From Amyelois transitella (taxonomy: Eukaryota > Arthropoda > Insecta > Lepidoptera > Pyralidae), in NCBI RefSeq assembly GCF_032362555.1, contig NC_083511.1:7068001-7132000 (forward strand): a stretch of DNA of 64,000 nt, given 5' to 3'. Every line of letters begins with the position of its first letter. The stretch's first letter is position 1. Below, in pieces: positions 30,707 through 42,128 of the stretch. Both the position numbers and the translations under genes were made by a program. Under the pieces are notes generated by a model. It had not been told where the DNA came from. It made no database searches and was given only the letters and a program-made list of their open reading frames with translations.

Positions 30707-32995
30707 AAAAAAGTCCGAAATATTCAGATAAATTTGACATGTACAAATCGTGACCTAAGCTTACTCATTAAGTACAAAATAAAAAATTGTACGGCGTATA
30801 ACCGCCGATGGTCTATTGCGGGAAGGTTACAGCTCAATGTAAATACGTTAAGGCCCCGTTCCAGTAGAAGTTGGTATCTTTTGCAAAGTTGGATTGCCGA
30901 CAGCCCGCGGGGATTGGACCGTGACCACACTTGCTTGAACTTCAACGCCTTACACAATGGAGATACTAATGTTTCACTGGCCACATTTTTCTTTCATAAA
31001 ACTTGTAGGAAATCCTTACATTTCATCAGATAAATATAAAGATTTACGGCAACAATGTCTCACTTATCTTTACACGTCAACAAATTACAAAACCTATGTA
31101 AAGGTATAAGGGACAAATCCCACAGAATGATTTAATAAGTTCGAGACTTAATTAAAAAAGACTTAAGGGACTTAACATAACTAAATATGTAGGTATATCT
31201 ACTTAATATCGATTTTAACTATATAAAATATAAAAAATTAATTATATGGATTAGATAACCCTAAATTATGATAAGCATGGTATATTAATAAATCATGATG
31301 TTCTATATTGAGTATTCGCTTGCTTGTTATTTAAGTCACATCGAGATGCAACAATACTCAAAGATATCTAAAAGTCATAGCTGTCTAGATCTATCAGCAA
31401 ACACCCACTAAGAAGCACTATCGATATTAATTTCCAAAAGTGCTATCGTAAGGAGTCAGATCCATCGCCGAAATTCAATCGACTTGTATTTGATTAAATC
31501 CGAATCGATTTGCCGACTCACTCGGTTACCAATGAACTGAAATCGAGTTAATGTTTGTGATTACACTCCAGGACAAATGGCTTTGTTTGAAGGGACAACA
31601 TTACGAAATAAAAAATGCCACATTTTTCTGAAGCGAAACTGCTCTACGGTTCCCAAAAAATTGGAAAATGTGTGCGAATGAACTAAAGATAGACTTATTC
31701 ATTACAGACAGAAAACAGATTATTTAATTCATATTGATTGATTAATAGAAAAAGGATTCATCGCCGACATTTTGCTGAAAAAATAGGCATAAATGTGTAG
31801 GTTATTCCCCCATTTTTTTTGTTGAAATGAACTAATTGCTATAAACAGGTTTCTGGAAAACATTTTAAAATTAAATCAACTCTAGGTTACGTATTTTCTA
31901 AATTCATTGTATTCATACAATCGTAATCGAGAAACGATGGTTCTGTAATAAAGACATTTCGTCGTGTGAGCGAGCTGTTGCGTCTTACGTACGATCCATC
32001 GTTTATAACGCTTGAGACCCTATCTTCAACCCAAATGTTGAAATTTCAACTCAATGCCAATCCAGATAAGCTCCATTTAGGTATAGCTATCGACCTTACT
32101 CTCTGTGCGATTTGTTATTTGTGCCGAACAACTATTACTCAGCAAGGCTTCACCCGGAGCAATCTGCCGGCGTTATTTTGTTTTATTTTAACTGAGACGG
32201 CGAATCTAAGTAAATTACTTACATTACCTGCTGCTCGCGAATTGTGTTTGCAAACCTTGTAAAAAGCAGCGCAAATATTATTTCACTTTCTTGTAAATGT
32301 AAAAGTGCATGTTGCTTTTTTATTGTCATAGATTTATCTATGATAGTTTCCACTTTGGAGAGATATAATAACTGATATTAGAATGACCTAGAGAATGACT
32401 GGTCTGACTTAAAAAAAAGGTATTTTAAGTATATACTAAGGAAGATAACGGAGGGTGGAAGGGTTGCTATATCCAAGGCCATGGGAAGATATGTATGTCA
32501 AGCTGATAGCTAGGTCGTAATTGTATACATATTAATTATTTCACGATATTTTTTTTTATATTGTCAGGTCAACTTAAATGAAACTCCTGCTTTTTGGAAA
32601 AACCCTATTAAAACTACGGACATATCGGGACATAAATTGTCTTTGAAATTCTTGGTTTAAGCTTAAAGTTGACAGACGAAACTAATCGTAAAGCTTGGAT
32701 TATGTCCACGACCAAGTCCCAAAAAAGCTTTTATTGGATTTGTATTAACGCGAACTACTCCATTAGAAGAGCCAAGGAATATATTGGTAGTTCATTTAAT
32801 ATTATCTTTTTTTGAGGCGTCTGATACTAGATTTTTTTTACTAGCATGTTGCCTGTAAGAAATTGCACTATCGATAGGGGCCTTTGTACAATATGAAGTG
32901 TATCTTAGTGCAATAAAGAGTTTTTTTTTATATTATCATTTATTCATTTTAGTTGAAATTGTAGTTTTATAAATCAGCCACTTCAGATTGTAGGA
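30707..32995. other. No gene confirmed
   Basis: AT-rich overall. 31960-32262 is less AT-rich and open for about 98 codons on the plus strand, but the protein is unrecognised and has no good start. Confidence 0.45.
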
Positions 32996-33090
32996 TTATC
33001 ATTAAGCCTAACAGCTGAACGTGGCCTATCAGTCTTTCAAGACTGCTGACTCTGTCTTCCCCGCAAGGGATGTAGCCGTGATTAAATGAA
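32996..33090 (+). repeat. SINE family 1, 3' third only
   Basis: From ATCATTAAGCCTAACAGCTG to CCCCGCAAGGGATGTAGCCG, with a short tail. Confidence 0.75.
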
Positions 33091-33732
33091 TTAATTAATG
33101 TAACGCCTAAAACGTTTCTGGAATTTTTGTCAGTCAGTTAGTTTATTTTTGACAGATCAAATGTGGTGGTTTTCTAATTTCACTATTTTTTTTTGTGCGA
33201 TCCATCAATCAATTCTGATGATCATTTTATGGTTTAAAGATCATGGTGAGATCTGATCAAGTAATATTGATTAATATCTAAAAGACGAGAAATCCTGACT
33301 TTTTTGATGAGATCAAATTCAGCTATATACCTCTCAAAAAATGTAATGATTACAAAAAAAAGACGACATTTATTAAACTTAAAGATTACCTTCCTATTCT
33401 ATATATTTCTATCTTTTTCATTCAAAGATAATAATATGCATCCTCATCCACTCTCTCTGGGATCAACGATCACTACTTTACCGAATAAAATGAGAAATGT
33501 TTTCTGTTACAGTTAAACGCAGTTCCACTGAGAAACATCTGAAAACGTAGGAAAAATTAATTTAAAGAGAACGTGACGTGCCTGTTTACATGGGGGAATT
33601 CATCGCCGATGGCGAGACAAGCGCACTCTCTTACATTTCGGTATAATGATACAAAAGAATGATTCTTAATATATAAAAGAGGACACTGGCTGATTGTATT
33701 TAGTAACATTTTAAGAAATAAGGCCAATTACA
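33091..33732. other. No gene seen
   Basis: AT-rich, with no recognised gene or repeat. Confidence 0.5.
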
Positions 33733-34010
33733 TGCCGTGTGGACCTCGGCACGAATAGAAAAAAGAATAGGACCACTGCAAATTTTTCCCATGGATGTCT
33801 TTAAAGACGATGAAGTCCTTTGTTAATCAAGGGAAAGACTGATAAACTCAGGATTCTTCTTTTAGGCGATGGGCTAAAAACCTGTCGCTGTTTTCTTCTG
33901 AATTCTATCATTAAGCCAAATAGCTGAACGTGACCTATTGGTCTTTTCGAGACTGTTGGCTCTCTCTACCCCGCAAGGGATATAGACGTGATTATATGTA
34001 TGTATGTATC
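33733..34010 (+). repeat. SINE family 1, full-length copy
   Basis: Starts TGCCGTGTGGACCTCGGCAC and ends ATATGTATGTATGTATC. It carries an extra 20-odd bases around 33806-33830 compared with the 30441 copy. Confidence 0.85.
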
Positions 34011-34508
34011 TTTTTATCTATATACATTAAACTCATCCGTTATTCATATAGATGTGATTATATGTATTAATGTACAAGCTTCCACCGAAAAAAAAAAACA
34101 GTTGCAAAAATTAAATATCTTGTAGCCCAAACCGGTGACGTCTAGAGGTTTATAATTTAGCATATAGTGTCTTTACGTTATATAAAAGTGCACTGAGAGA
34201 GGATTTCCCTAAATTCCTCAGGGAGCGAAAATGAACGGGATTTTTCGATTGACACGGACAGAGTCGCGGGCGTATTCTATTTAAATCATAATTTATTAGC
34301 TGAAAAATTTGTTCATGAGTTTTTCTGAAACGTAAATGGATTTATTACAAATGGGAGTTATTCAGACTCAATTGTATAATCGCATCAACACAAAGAAAGT
34401 TATCGACCATACAAATTCCCATCACGTTTTCGCAAGAGTTTGTTTGATAGGGGAAGTTGCAGGCTGATTAATTTATAACACTTTAGGATATTCTAACTCT
34501 AGAGTATC
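34011..34508. other. Possible Helitron 3' fragment, otherwise nothing
   Basis: GACACGGACAGAGTCGCGGG at 34252-34271 resembles the 3' hairpin region of small Helitrons; the ends are not recognisable. No gene. Confidence 0.35.
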
Positions 34509-34587
34509 CATGTTCGTTTATTTGTTAATGAATGTTAATGTACATTAACATCATTGATTAACATTCATTAATAAATAAACGAACATG
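34509..34587. repeat. 31-bp inverted repeat (AT-rich hairpin)
   Basis: Arms 34509-34539 and 34557-34587 match over 31 bases with one mismatch around a 17-base loop. Ends read CATGTTCGTTTATTT and AAATAAACGAACATG. Possibly a tiny MITE. Confidence 0.75.
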
Positions 34588-36800
34588 TATGTGATGTATT
34601 ACAAAAAGTATTACTTTTTCTTTATTTTCGTGTTTTGTATGTCCGTATTAAAATTAATAAGAGATAATATTTCTATTTCTGTTTGCAATTAATAAACTTA
34701 TAACTTCTGGATTTATTTTGATTAAGAGGAAGCCAAAATCTTCAGAAAAATATAAGCTATTTTTCTGAAGATTTTTGTCTGGAAATTTCCATTGAGGCGA
34801 GATACAGCACAAAAGTTTAATATCTATTTTATGCTTTGCACGTTCATATGAAACCATGAATATTTTTTTTCTGATATGTTAAAGAATATGTTGTTATCGA
34901 GACGAGTGATTAATCATTTGAGATCGGATCAAATTGATGTAATTCCAAATCCAACGATTGATCGCCTGGATGGACCGAGTAACACTCTAAAAAAGTCGAG
35001 TTTCGTAAAATGCACAAAAGGAATGGAGCAAAAAAAGTACACAGAATTTCGCGAATCCACCATGTTGTAAAAACAGAGTGAAATGTTATTTGTTTAGTAT
35101 ATCTTAAAACCCACAGAATAGGATGAAGGTTTTCACAGTTGCCCGGTTTTAGCCGCAGAATTATAAAACTAGGTTACGGTAATCTTAATTGCATATATAT
35201 ATACATTCTGTTTCAAAAAAAAAAAATCGTATGCCTATCAGTCGTTACACATAAATCTCAAGTTTAAAAGTATACATAACATATTAGTAAAAGTTCATAC
35301 GAACATGTAAAACATCAAACAAAGACATTTGTTATTCAATTTTCTGCCAGTGGCTCTTAAATCCGTTTAAATTTATTTTATTTGAACCTTCGACCAACTG
35401 AAGAGATTTGGGTAAATGCGGGCACTTACGTACTTAATTATGTTGAGTCAAAATAACACAAATGTGCCCGCTCCCGAGGGCGTGTTCTGGCAATTACGAG
35501 GTAATAAATTGGGGAAATGCCGAAGAAGCCTATTGCAACGTTTATATTTAATTTATTTTTGCCGAAAATTCTGTAAAATTTCAACAAATACAATCGTGTA
35601 TGTGGATTTAGAAGGAAGAAGTGTTAAAGGATTTAGCCAAGTAAAAAGTTGTAGCTAAATAATATTAGTTCTACATGTTAAAAAAGTAAATAATATAGCA
35701 CTACATGTTAATAAATTAAATTAACGTGTAGAGCTATACTCGTATTACTTACTATTTATCATAAATTTTCTGGAATAGTATGCGTGATAAAATTGTAAAT
35801 TAATATTATTATATTTTTTTGGGGGAAAAAAAGTCTAGGTACTATGTTTTACATGAGACTTCCGAATTATCTTAACATCACAAAAATTTCAAAATTCGAG
35901 TATTTTTTACGATTTGTGAGTACTTGTTTGTTAAGTTCATTATAAATAATCCTTGTGAAAGATAAGGATCGATGGCAATTATTTCATACAATCGTTAGCT
36001 AAACCTTGATTAATTCGTATTTCAGATGTATTTCTAAAAGCAATCGAAATATTTTCGCACGCGGCCCGTATAACAGTTTTATTCGGAATGTTGGCCGTGT
36101 TCCGGTTACCAAACATTTGAAAATTTTGGATAGCATCACCATTTTTCTTTTTCGCATACGGGTTGAATTTTATCGCGTCATTTTTGTAACCCCTATCTCG
36201 TGTGTGTAGTGTAGTGAGAAAAATATTCCGTACATTTTACTAATATTTTTTGGTATCAGTTTGAAATTCATTATTACACTGATTAGATTATAGAATTAAG
36301 AATAATATAAGAATTGCTTAAGACCGCATATCCTGTAACTTTCGCTAAAGTTGTGCATATGATTAAACAATATATAATTCTATCGTGTTATATTTTTTAA
36401 AGCATTATCTTAACATTTTCTAAAAAATAATAATCTAACAAGTTATTTATAAACATACACATAATAAGTTCAGTATACTATACACATAGCATCAACCTGA
36501 AGTGACTTCCCGAACTTGGGACAACTTTGATTAGGGTTCAAAATTAATTCCCACGGGACGACCTGATCTAATTTGGAAACGGTTATCAAGTGGCTTGGAA
36601 ACGTTAGGGTGTTGGTGTGATTCGCCATCCTATAGGGCCACAAAATAATAAGGATATAGAAAAGACTATTAATATTTTTTGTATGGTTGAGAGTGACATT
36701 TTTAAATACACAGAAGGAAGTATATTTCCACTTTTTCATTTAGTAGATGGATGATACATACACATTTAGAAATAACAGAGATACCTTATATTTTAAAAGA
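34588..36800. other. Long stretch without recognised genes
   Basis: AT-rich. An imperfect 17-base inverted repeat lies at about 35696-35737. No coding signal. Confidence 0.5.
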
Positions 36801-36870
36801 AACGTGGCCTTTCAGTCTTTTTGGAACTGTTGACATTATGTTACTCAAAAGAAATAGAGACGTGATTTTT
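36801..36870 (+). repeat. SINE family 1, decayed 3' end
   Basis: AACGTGGCCTTTCAGTCTTT start and AGAGACGTGATTTTT end; the middle is diverged. Confidence 0.55.
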
Positions 36871-37794
36871 TAAATGTAAGTTAAATTAATATGTGTGTGC
36901 ATAGAAAATATACTGAAAATTCTCACTTCTTTGTTCATCTATATTGTGGTCACGGCCAGTGAGTAAAATGATAATTCAATGGCCAACAATAGAGAGAATT
37001 CAGAGGATTTTCAGATACTCAAAGGTTGGAAGGGATACATAAATCATGATCTTTTGTACCGTAAAGATTTTAGTGGTCTGATAGTCGCATTATGAGCTCA
37101 GAGGTAAGGCCGTCAACAGTCATGTTTTTAGTTTTCAACGACAATAAAAGACAATTTTTTTTCGAACGATGTTTTAATCAACTTAAGATCTACCTAAGTA
37201 TTATTGATACATATTATTATTTCAGAGGTAGATTAGAATAAACATAGATTATTCGAGCGATAATAAAAGCTTAGATCAAAAATTGTTTTTTAAACTTGAT
37301 CTTTGGTAACTTAAGCAAAAATTATTATTCAAACTTTTCCGAATTACGGGTACGCAAGTCCGAATTAAATTTCTTAAAAAAGTTACAGTGAAGTTCAAAG
37401 TGGGGACTTGTCTCAAATTCACAAATCAATGGCTTCCGTTTCAAATTAAATTTTCTTTCTTTCGTGAAATTACGAGTTCATTCAAATGCCATTACGGGTA
37501 GACCGTCTTTGGCAGTCAGCCTACAAATTGAGTAAGAATCTTCAGATATTCCAATAATACTAGGATTGGGAATAATTTAACGCTTTTGATTTTGAAAGCG
37601 TCGATAAAGCATTGTTAATAAAAATGAAGGGTTGAGAGTACCTATCTTAAAAATACATATAGGTTAGGTACAAATAAATATTGACGAGGAATGTTACTAA
37701 TAACCTTATGTAAAAAAATTTATAACACCTGTCGCTGATAACGGGGTTAACAATTAAACATACACAAACATCAAGCAAATATATTCTCTCTAGA
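36871..37794. other. No gene seen
   Basis: AT-rich, with no recognised gene or repeat. Confidence 0.5.
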
Positions 37795-38170
37795 TATAGC
37801 CAGGAAGATTCCTCATCACACTGGAGATGGGCCCGGGATAAGCCCTAGACCATGGATTCTGGCTTTGTTAAGTCAGATTTTTACTGAAGCGACTCCCATC
37901 GCAACCAAGGGTAATGTAATAATGTAATGTATATTAGATTATGGTAACACATCCAGTTCCCTGAATATGCAGGTTTCCGCGCGATGTTTTCCCTCACCGT
38001 AATCAATATGTTTTGTTGTTACGTATGGATTGCTTAAAGCGTAATAGACTTAACCATTTGAAATACCTCATTGTGGAAATGTTTGGAATACTGACAGGTA
38101 CCCAGAGTGGTTTCTTGAATTCTTTGTCTGCAAGGTTCAAATTATTTCTCCACCGCAACCCGCAGTATTA
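37795..38170 (+). repeat. SINE family 2, longest copy
   Basis: GATGGGCCCGGGATAAGCCC, GGCTTTGTTAAGTCAGATTT, TTACTGAAGCGACTCCCATC, CACATCCAGTTCCCTGAATA and GATGTTTTCCCTCACCG. This block is widespread in Lepidoptera to my knowledge. The 3' limit is uncertain. Confidence 0.65.
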
Positions 38171-38324
38171 GGGATTTCCAAGAAATAGGGCCATTAAGGA
38201 ATTCTAGGTAAGGTTCTTCATGTGGCCATATGCATGAGCGGTTTTCAACCTCTGTTATGTGACTAAATTACATTTATTGACATTATTTGTATATTGCATC
38301 TTTACCAAAGGGTTAATTAGAGCC

Positions 38325-38527
38325 AACACTCTTAAAAAGACTTGTGGACCACATTAAGCTGGATGGAATCGTAATTCGGGAAATTACGGGCTCCTAGCCA
38401 GCCTTGAAAAGTTTATTTTACGTTTACATTTATTTCAAGTTTATAAGCTATTCCTGCGACAGACTAATGTATAATCTGCTTTTTCCCTTAGTGGCCGGAG
38501 AAAGAGATGGAGAGGTCCTATTCTAAA
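38325..38527 (-). repeat. SINE family 1, strongly decayed copy
   Basis: Minus-strand remnants: GAGCCAACACTCTTAAAAAG, CAAGTTTATAAGCTATTCCT, and AAAGAGATGGAGAGGTCCTA. Extra sequence interrupts the middle. Confidence 0.6.
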
Positions 38528-40500
38528 TTGCAGAAATATGGTGCTCTTCTTACTTTTTATTATTTTAGTGCATACTTCAGAAGCATAAAGATTACCTACT
38601 ATTTTTCAGAAGTTAAGTAGAAGTATAATCAAAAAATAAATAAATTTAGAATTTCTAACAATCCTACGAGTTTTATTAATATTTTTGTACAAAAATATTC
38701 TGGATATTGCTACTGTATTCTTTTTCATGTCGTTCGATGAAATGTTTTAGAGTAGATCAATTAAAAAGTGGACACAAAACGTTTTTATTTTTAAAACAAA
38801 AACTATAAAAGTATGTTTTTATCGCACATTCATGCAAATATTTTAATAAAATCGCTGGTAAATGTATTACGATGGAATATGTATTGGCGGCCTATCTTTG
38901 CAATTTTTAGATGTAATGATGATTGGGTTCTTAATTTAATGAGCGGTGTAGGACGAGTAGGGCCTTAACGAGGGTCTGAACTTAAGTCAACATTCGTGGG
39001 TGAGAGCGGATCACTTTGATATGGTATTTATTTCACAAGACATGTGTTTATAGAGAGTACTGTTGAATAGGTATACCTATAACTTTCGAGACAAAGATAT
39101 GACAGATCTGCTTTTCTATTGATTATGGTTATACCAGGGCGTAGGGATATAAACTCTGGTTATCCTTTGGGACCAACAACTTCTACGTGACAGAGGATAA
39201 GGTAATATAATTTGCTCACGTTAACTCCGACTGCGTTCAAGTTATTGATTGTCTCTTGATTATTAACTCCATATATCAATAGAATAAGTTATAATAAAAT
39301 AAGACGATGAGCAAATGTGAGAATTCTTTTCAAAGAGAAATTAGATTTGAAGACTTTGCACCTTTCTGTTAGTTATTATTAGAAAAATGTCAATGTTCGA
39401 CTAAACATAAATACCTAAGTATGTGAAAAACAGAGCCAGTGCGCGTCGGAGCTGAATAAGAATATATTTCCTAGGATATATGTATACAATGTGAAATATC
39501 AGATATTACCCATACTACGTCCTATAGTACCATAAAATAGGTACGTCTATGTTTGAGTTATCGTTGAACGGTAACGGTTTTTAACAGTAGGCAGATTAAT
39601 TTTATATTTGATTCTAAAATTCTTGGGAAAAGTACGCATTTACATATACCTTTTTCATTAAGGGAGAGTGCATTTTCTTACATTTATATTACTGATATTA
39701 TACGAATTCCTTAACTAAAACATATCTATATATTTATTTGTTTTACAAAATTAAGTTTATTGAGCACACTCGTAATGAGTCTACCATACGTAATTAAATA
39801 ATTTGAAATGGCCTTTATACCACAATGTCATCAACGCTCATTCACAAGGCTTAATTATTTCAAGTCGCCAAGTAATTTCTGGGAGATGTGTCTGTTAACC
39901 ATTTTGGTGTCCTCAAAGGAATTGTAAGTTTATTTTGCAAGCCAGTGTCTTAAAATACCTCAAGCATAAAATTGCTTATTTCCTTCATCCGAGGCTTGGT
40001 TGACGAAAATTACAAAGTTGAGCTAGGAAACACAAAGTTGCAAGTATTTTTTTGCAAGATAATTTTATCTTTTTAACGCTAAATTGTTTATTCAGCAATT
40101 TTTTTAAGATAAAAACTAGAATATGTTTTCGGAAAAACCTTTTAAGAAAATTGCTTCTGCTTCGAAAGTAGAAAAAGTCATCACGCTTCTGGTGTTAAAA
40201 TTATTATTAATGTGGATGTATGTGATGAAATTTTTTGGACATGCACATTATGTGTGCTTTATCTTTAAGCGAATTTAATTGATGATATTTGTCAATAGAA
40301 TCACCAAGGCAGCAATTGACACTACCGAAAAATTTTAAACACTGACTTTCTTTGCAAAGTTTTTTTATATTAAAAACTCATTACATACAAATTTATATAA
40401 AAAAATTGTGCGTAATTAGTTTTTTGCGTTCTTTCAGAGACTATGATTATTTTTTCAAATAACAGTATAATGGTTTTTTGATTATATCAACCACTAATGA
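38528..40500. other. No gene seen
   Basis: AT-rich intergenic sequence upstream of the gene at 40555. Nothing recognised. Confidence 0.5.
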
Positions 40501-40501
40501 T

Positions 40502-40530
40502 TTTATATTTCGGTCGTTTTGCACCAGTCA
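40502..40530 (+). promoter_or_regulatory. Candidate core promoter of the 40555 gene
   Basis: TTTATATTTC at 40502 is TATA-like. A CAGTCAG element about 24 bases further on (40525-40531) is in the right place for an arthropod initiator. The predicted 5' UTR would be about 25-30 bases. No transcript evidence. Confidence 0.4.
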
Positions 40531-40554
40531 GCCACAAAACGCGGTAAAATCACC

Positions 40555-41082
40555 ATGTCTACTGTATTACTCATTTTAATCGTAGCATTCTGGACCAATT
40601 CCGTTACAGCTGTTAATTCTTATCAACCGCAAGTTCAAAATTTACAAAAATGTTCCGATCCCGATCCTCCGTATGATTTACAAAGTCCAGTGACAGTCAA
40701 TATTGAATTCCATAATAATAGTAAAAGATTATTAAAAGGAAACGCAACTACAAACGAAGACTTAATCGGATATTTTTGGAGGATGAGATCTGTTGTGGAA
40801 AGATACGGAAATCCGACAAATTTGAGATTTGATTATAAAAATCTCACCTGTAAAAATGTTTTGGGAAAAGCAGTTCTCATATATACTAAAGTAAAATTCA
40901 ATCCGAAAAGTTGTGTTATAAAGAAAGGCAAATATATTATTGAAAATTTGGATTTGTTTAAATTGGACACGGCTGCTTCGTTCGTGCCTGTAAGAGAAGT
41001 GGGTTTAAATAACTGGTACCTGAGTTTGTACGGCCCGCGAGGAACAGCGTTCTGTTACCATCTAAGAGTGTTAATTAGTTGA
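40555..41082 (+). CDS. Secreted protein, DUF1091/MD-2-like layout (tentative)
   Basis: Single-exon gene of 175 residues. The ATG at 40555 lies in good context (ATCACCATGT); the frame is open upstream to 40519 but has no other ATG. Residues 1-19 form a clear signal peptide (MSTVLLILIVAFWTNSVTA). The mature part has four cysteines, several N-x-S/T glycosylation sites (NNSK, NATT, NLTC), and the pattern NLTCKN, then FNPKSCVIKKGKYIIENLDL, then LNNWYLSLYGPRG and FCYHLRVLI. That pattern (a Cys, then a Cys before a KKGxY turn, then a paired final strand) recalls the insect DUF1091 and ML lipid-binding groups. The call is from memory and not searched. AATAAA follows 39 bases after the stop. Codon use and intactness suggest a working gene. 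Confidence 0.75.
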   Translation: MSTVLLILIVAFWTNSVTAVNSYQPQVQNLQKCSDPDPPYDLQSPVTVNIEFHNNSKRLLKGNATTNEDLIGYFWRMRSVVERYGNPTNLRFDYKNLTCKNVLGKAVLIYTKVKFNPKSCVIKKGKYIIENLDLFKLDTAASFVPVREVGLNNWYLSLYGPRGTAFCYHLRVLIS

Positions 41083-41120
41083 TTGAGAAATATGAACATG
41101 TAAATATTGCTATTGTTATT

Positions 41121-41126
41121 AATAAA
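41121..41126 (+). terminator. Polyadenylation signal of the 40555 gene
   Basis: AATAAA, 39 bases after the stop codon. Confidence 0.65.
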
Positions 41127-41299
41127 CATTTGAATTTTACTTTGAGATAGCAACTTATTAATTATCATACATCACCATTATAAATGTTACAATTTTATAA
41201 ATTCCTGCCCTGACGTCAAAGTCAGTAGACTTTGAAGAATACATGAACAGATAAAAAGTTGGTCTTTTTTCCAAACTTTGAAAGTCATCCACCTGCACG

Positions 41300-41405
41300 T
41301 TTCTGAAGAGGAGCCCATGATCCTAGATTGGATTATGGTTAGACATTCAATTTATTGAATGTGCAGATTTGCTTACGATGTTTTCCCTTTTGCCGCTTAT
41401 ATTGT
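41300..41405 (+). repeat. SINE family 2 fragment
   Basis: GAGGAGCCCATGATCCTAGA, CATTCAATTTATTGAATGTG and GATGTTTTCCC match the second half of the 37795 copy. Confidence 0.5.
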
Positions 41406-42128
41406 TTGTGTCAAAATATTTTTCAAAAATAATATGTTACTAGTGGGTTTAAAAAAACTATGTTTAAAATAGAAAACTTTATTAAATCGCATAAATAATT
41501 CTAACAAGGATATGCAACAGCATAAATTAATGCCTCTCATTGGCTTATAAATTATGATTTGTACCAAATCAACAAAGAGTAGGTAACATGTACCTACTTA
41601 ATATCTGTGATGTAATGTACAAAATACAGAATTAAGTACGAGTACATTGTCCTAAAAATATATACTTTTCTATATTTGTACAATTTGTTGTTATATTTCT
41701 GCTTTATTTTATTTTACTAAATAAATTATTGTTTTATTTTACACACTTAGAATGAACAAATAAATATAGAAGCTTCTCATGAAATATTTTATCAAAAGTT
41801 ATTTATTTTAAATAAGTACCTATATTCAATAATTAAGATATCTTAATGTGATCACACTACATAATAAGTACATGTTAATTTAAGCACGATCTCTATAAAT
41901 TGTGTTTCTAAACTGGGCGTAGTATAATCGGTTTGACTTGAACATAAACATCCAGACAGAATGAGTTTATTTTTTGAAATGAGTATTATGAAACTATATT
42001 GATTGGGAAACAATGCTATAAACTGATAAACTGAAATAAAAAATAGAAAACCATAACGTATCCATTAACAATATAACGTTTGTTTTTTTTTGTGATATAG
42101 AAGTCATAATTAAATTTTGTACATTTTT
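41406..42128. other. No gene seen; 3' flank of the A exons
   Basis: AT-rich. TTTATT at 41966-41971, an AATAAA on the minus strand, lies about 160 bases past the stop of exon set A and could be its polyadenylation signal. Confidence 0.45.

Noticed and set aside
31966..32262. 98-residue plus-strand frame
   Set aside because: It needs a non-ATG start, has no recognised domain and no splice or promoter context.
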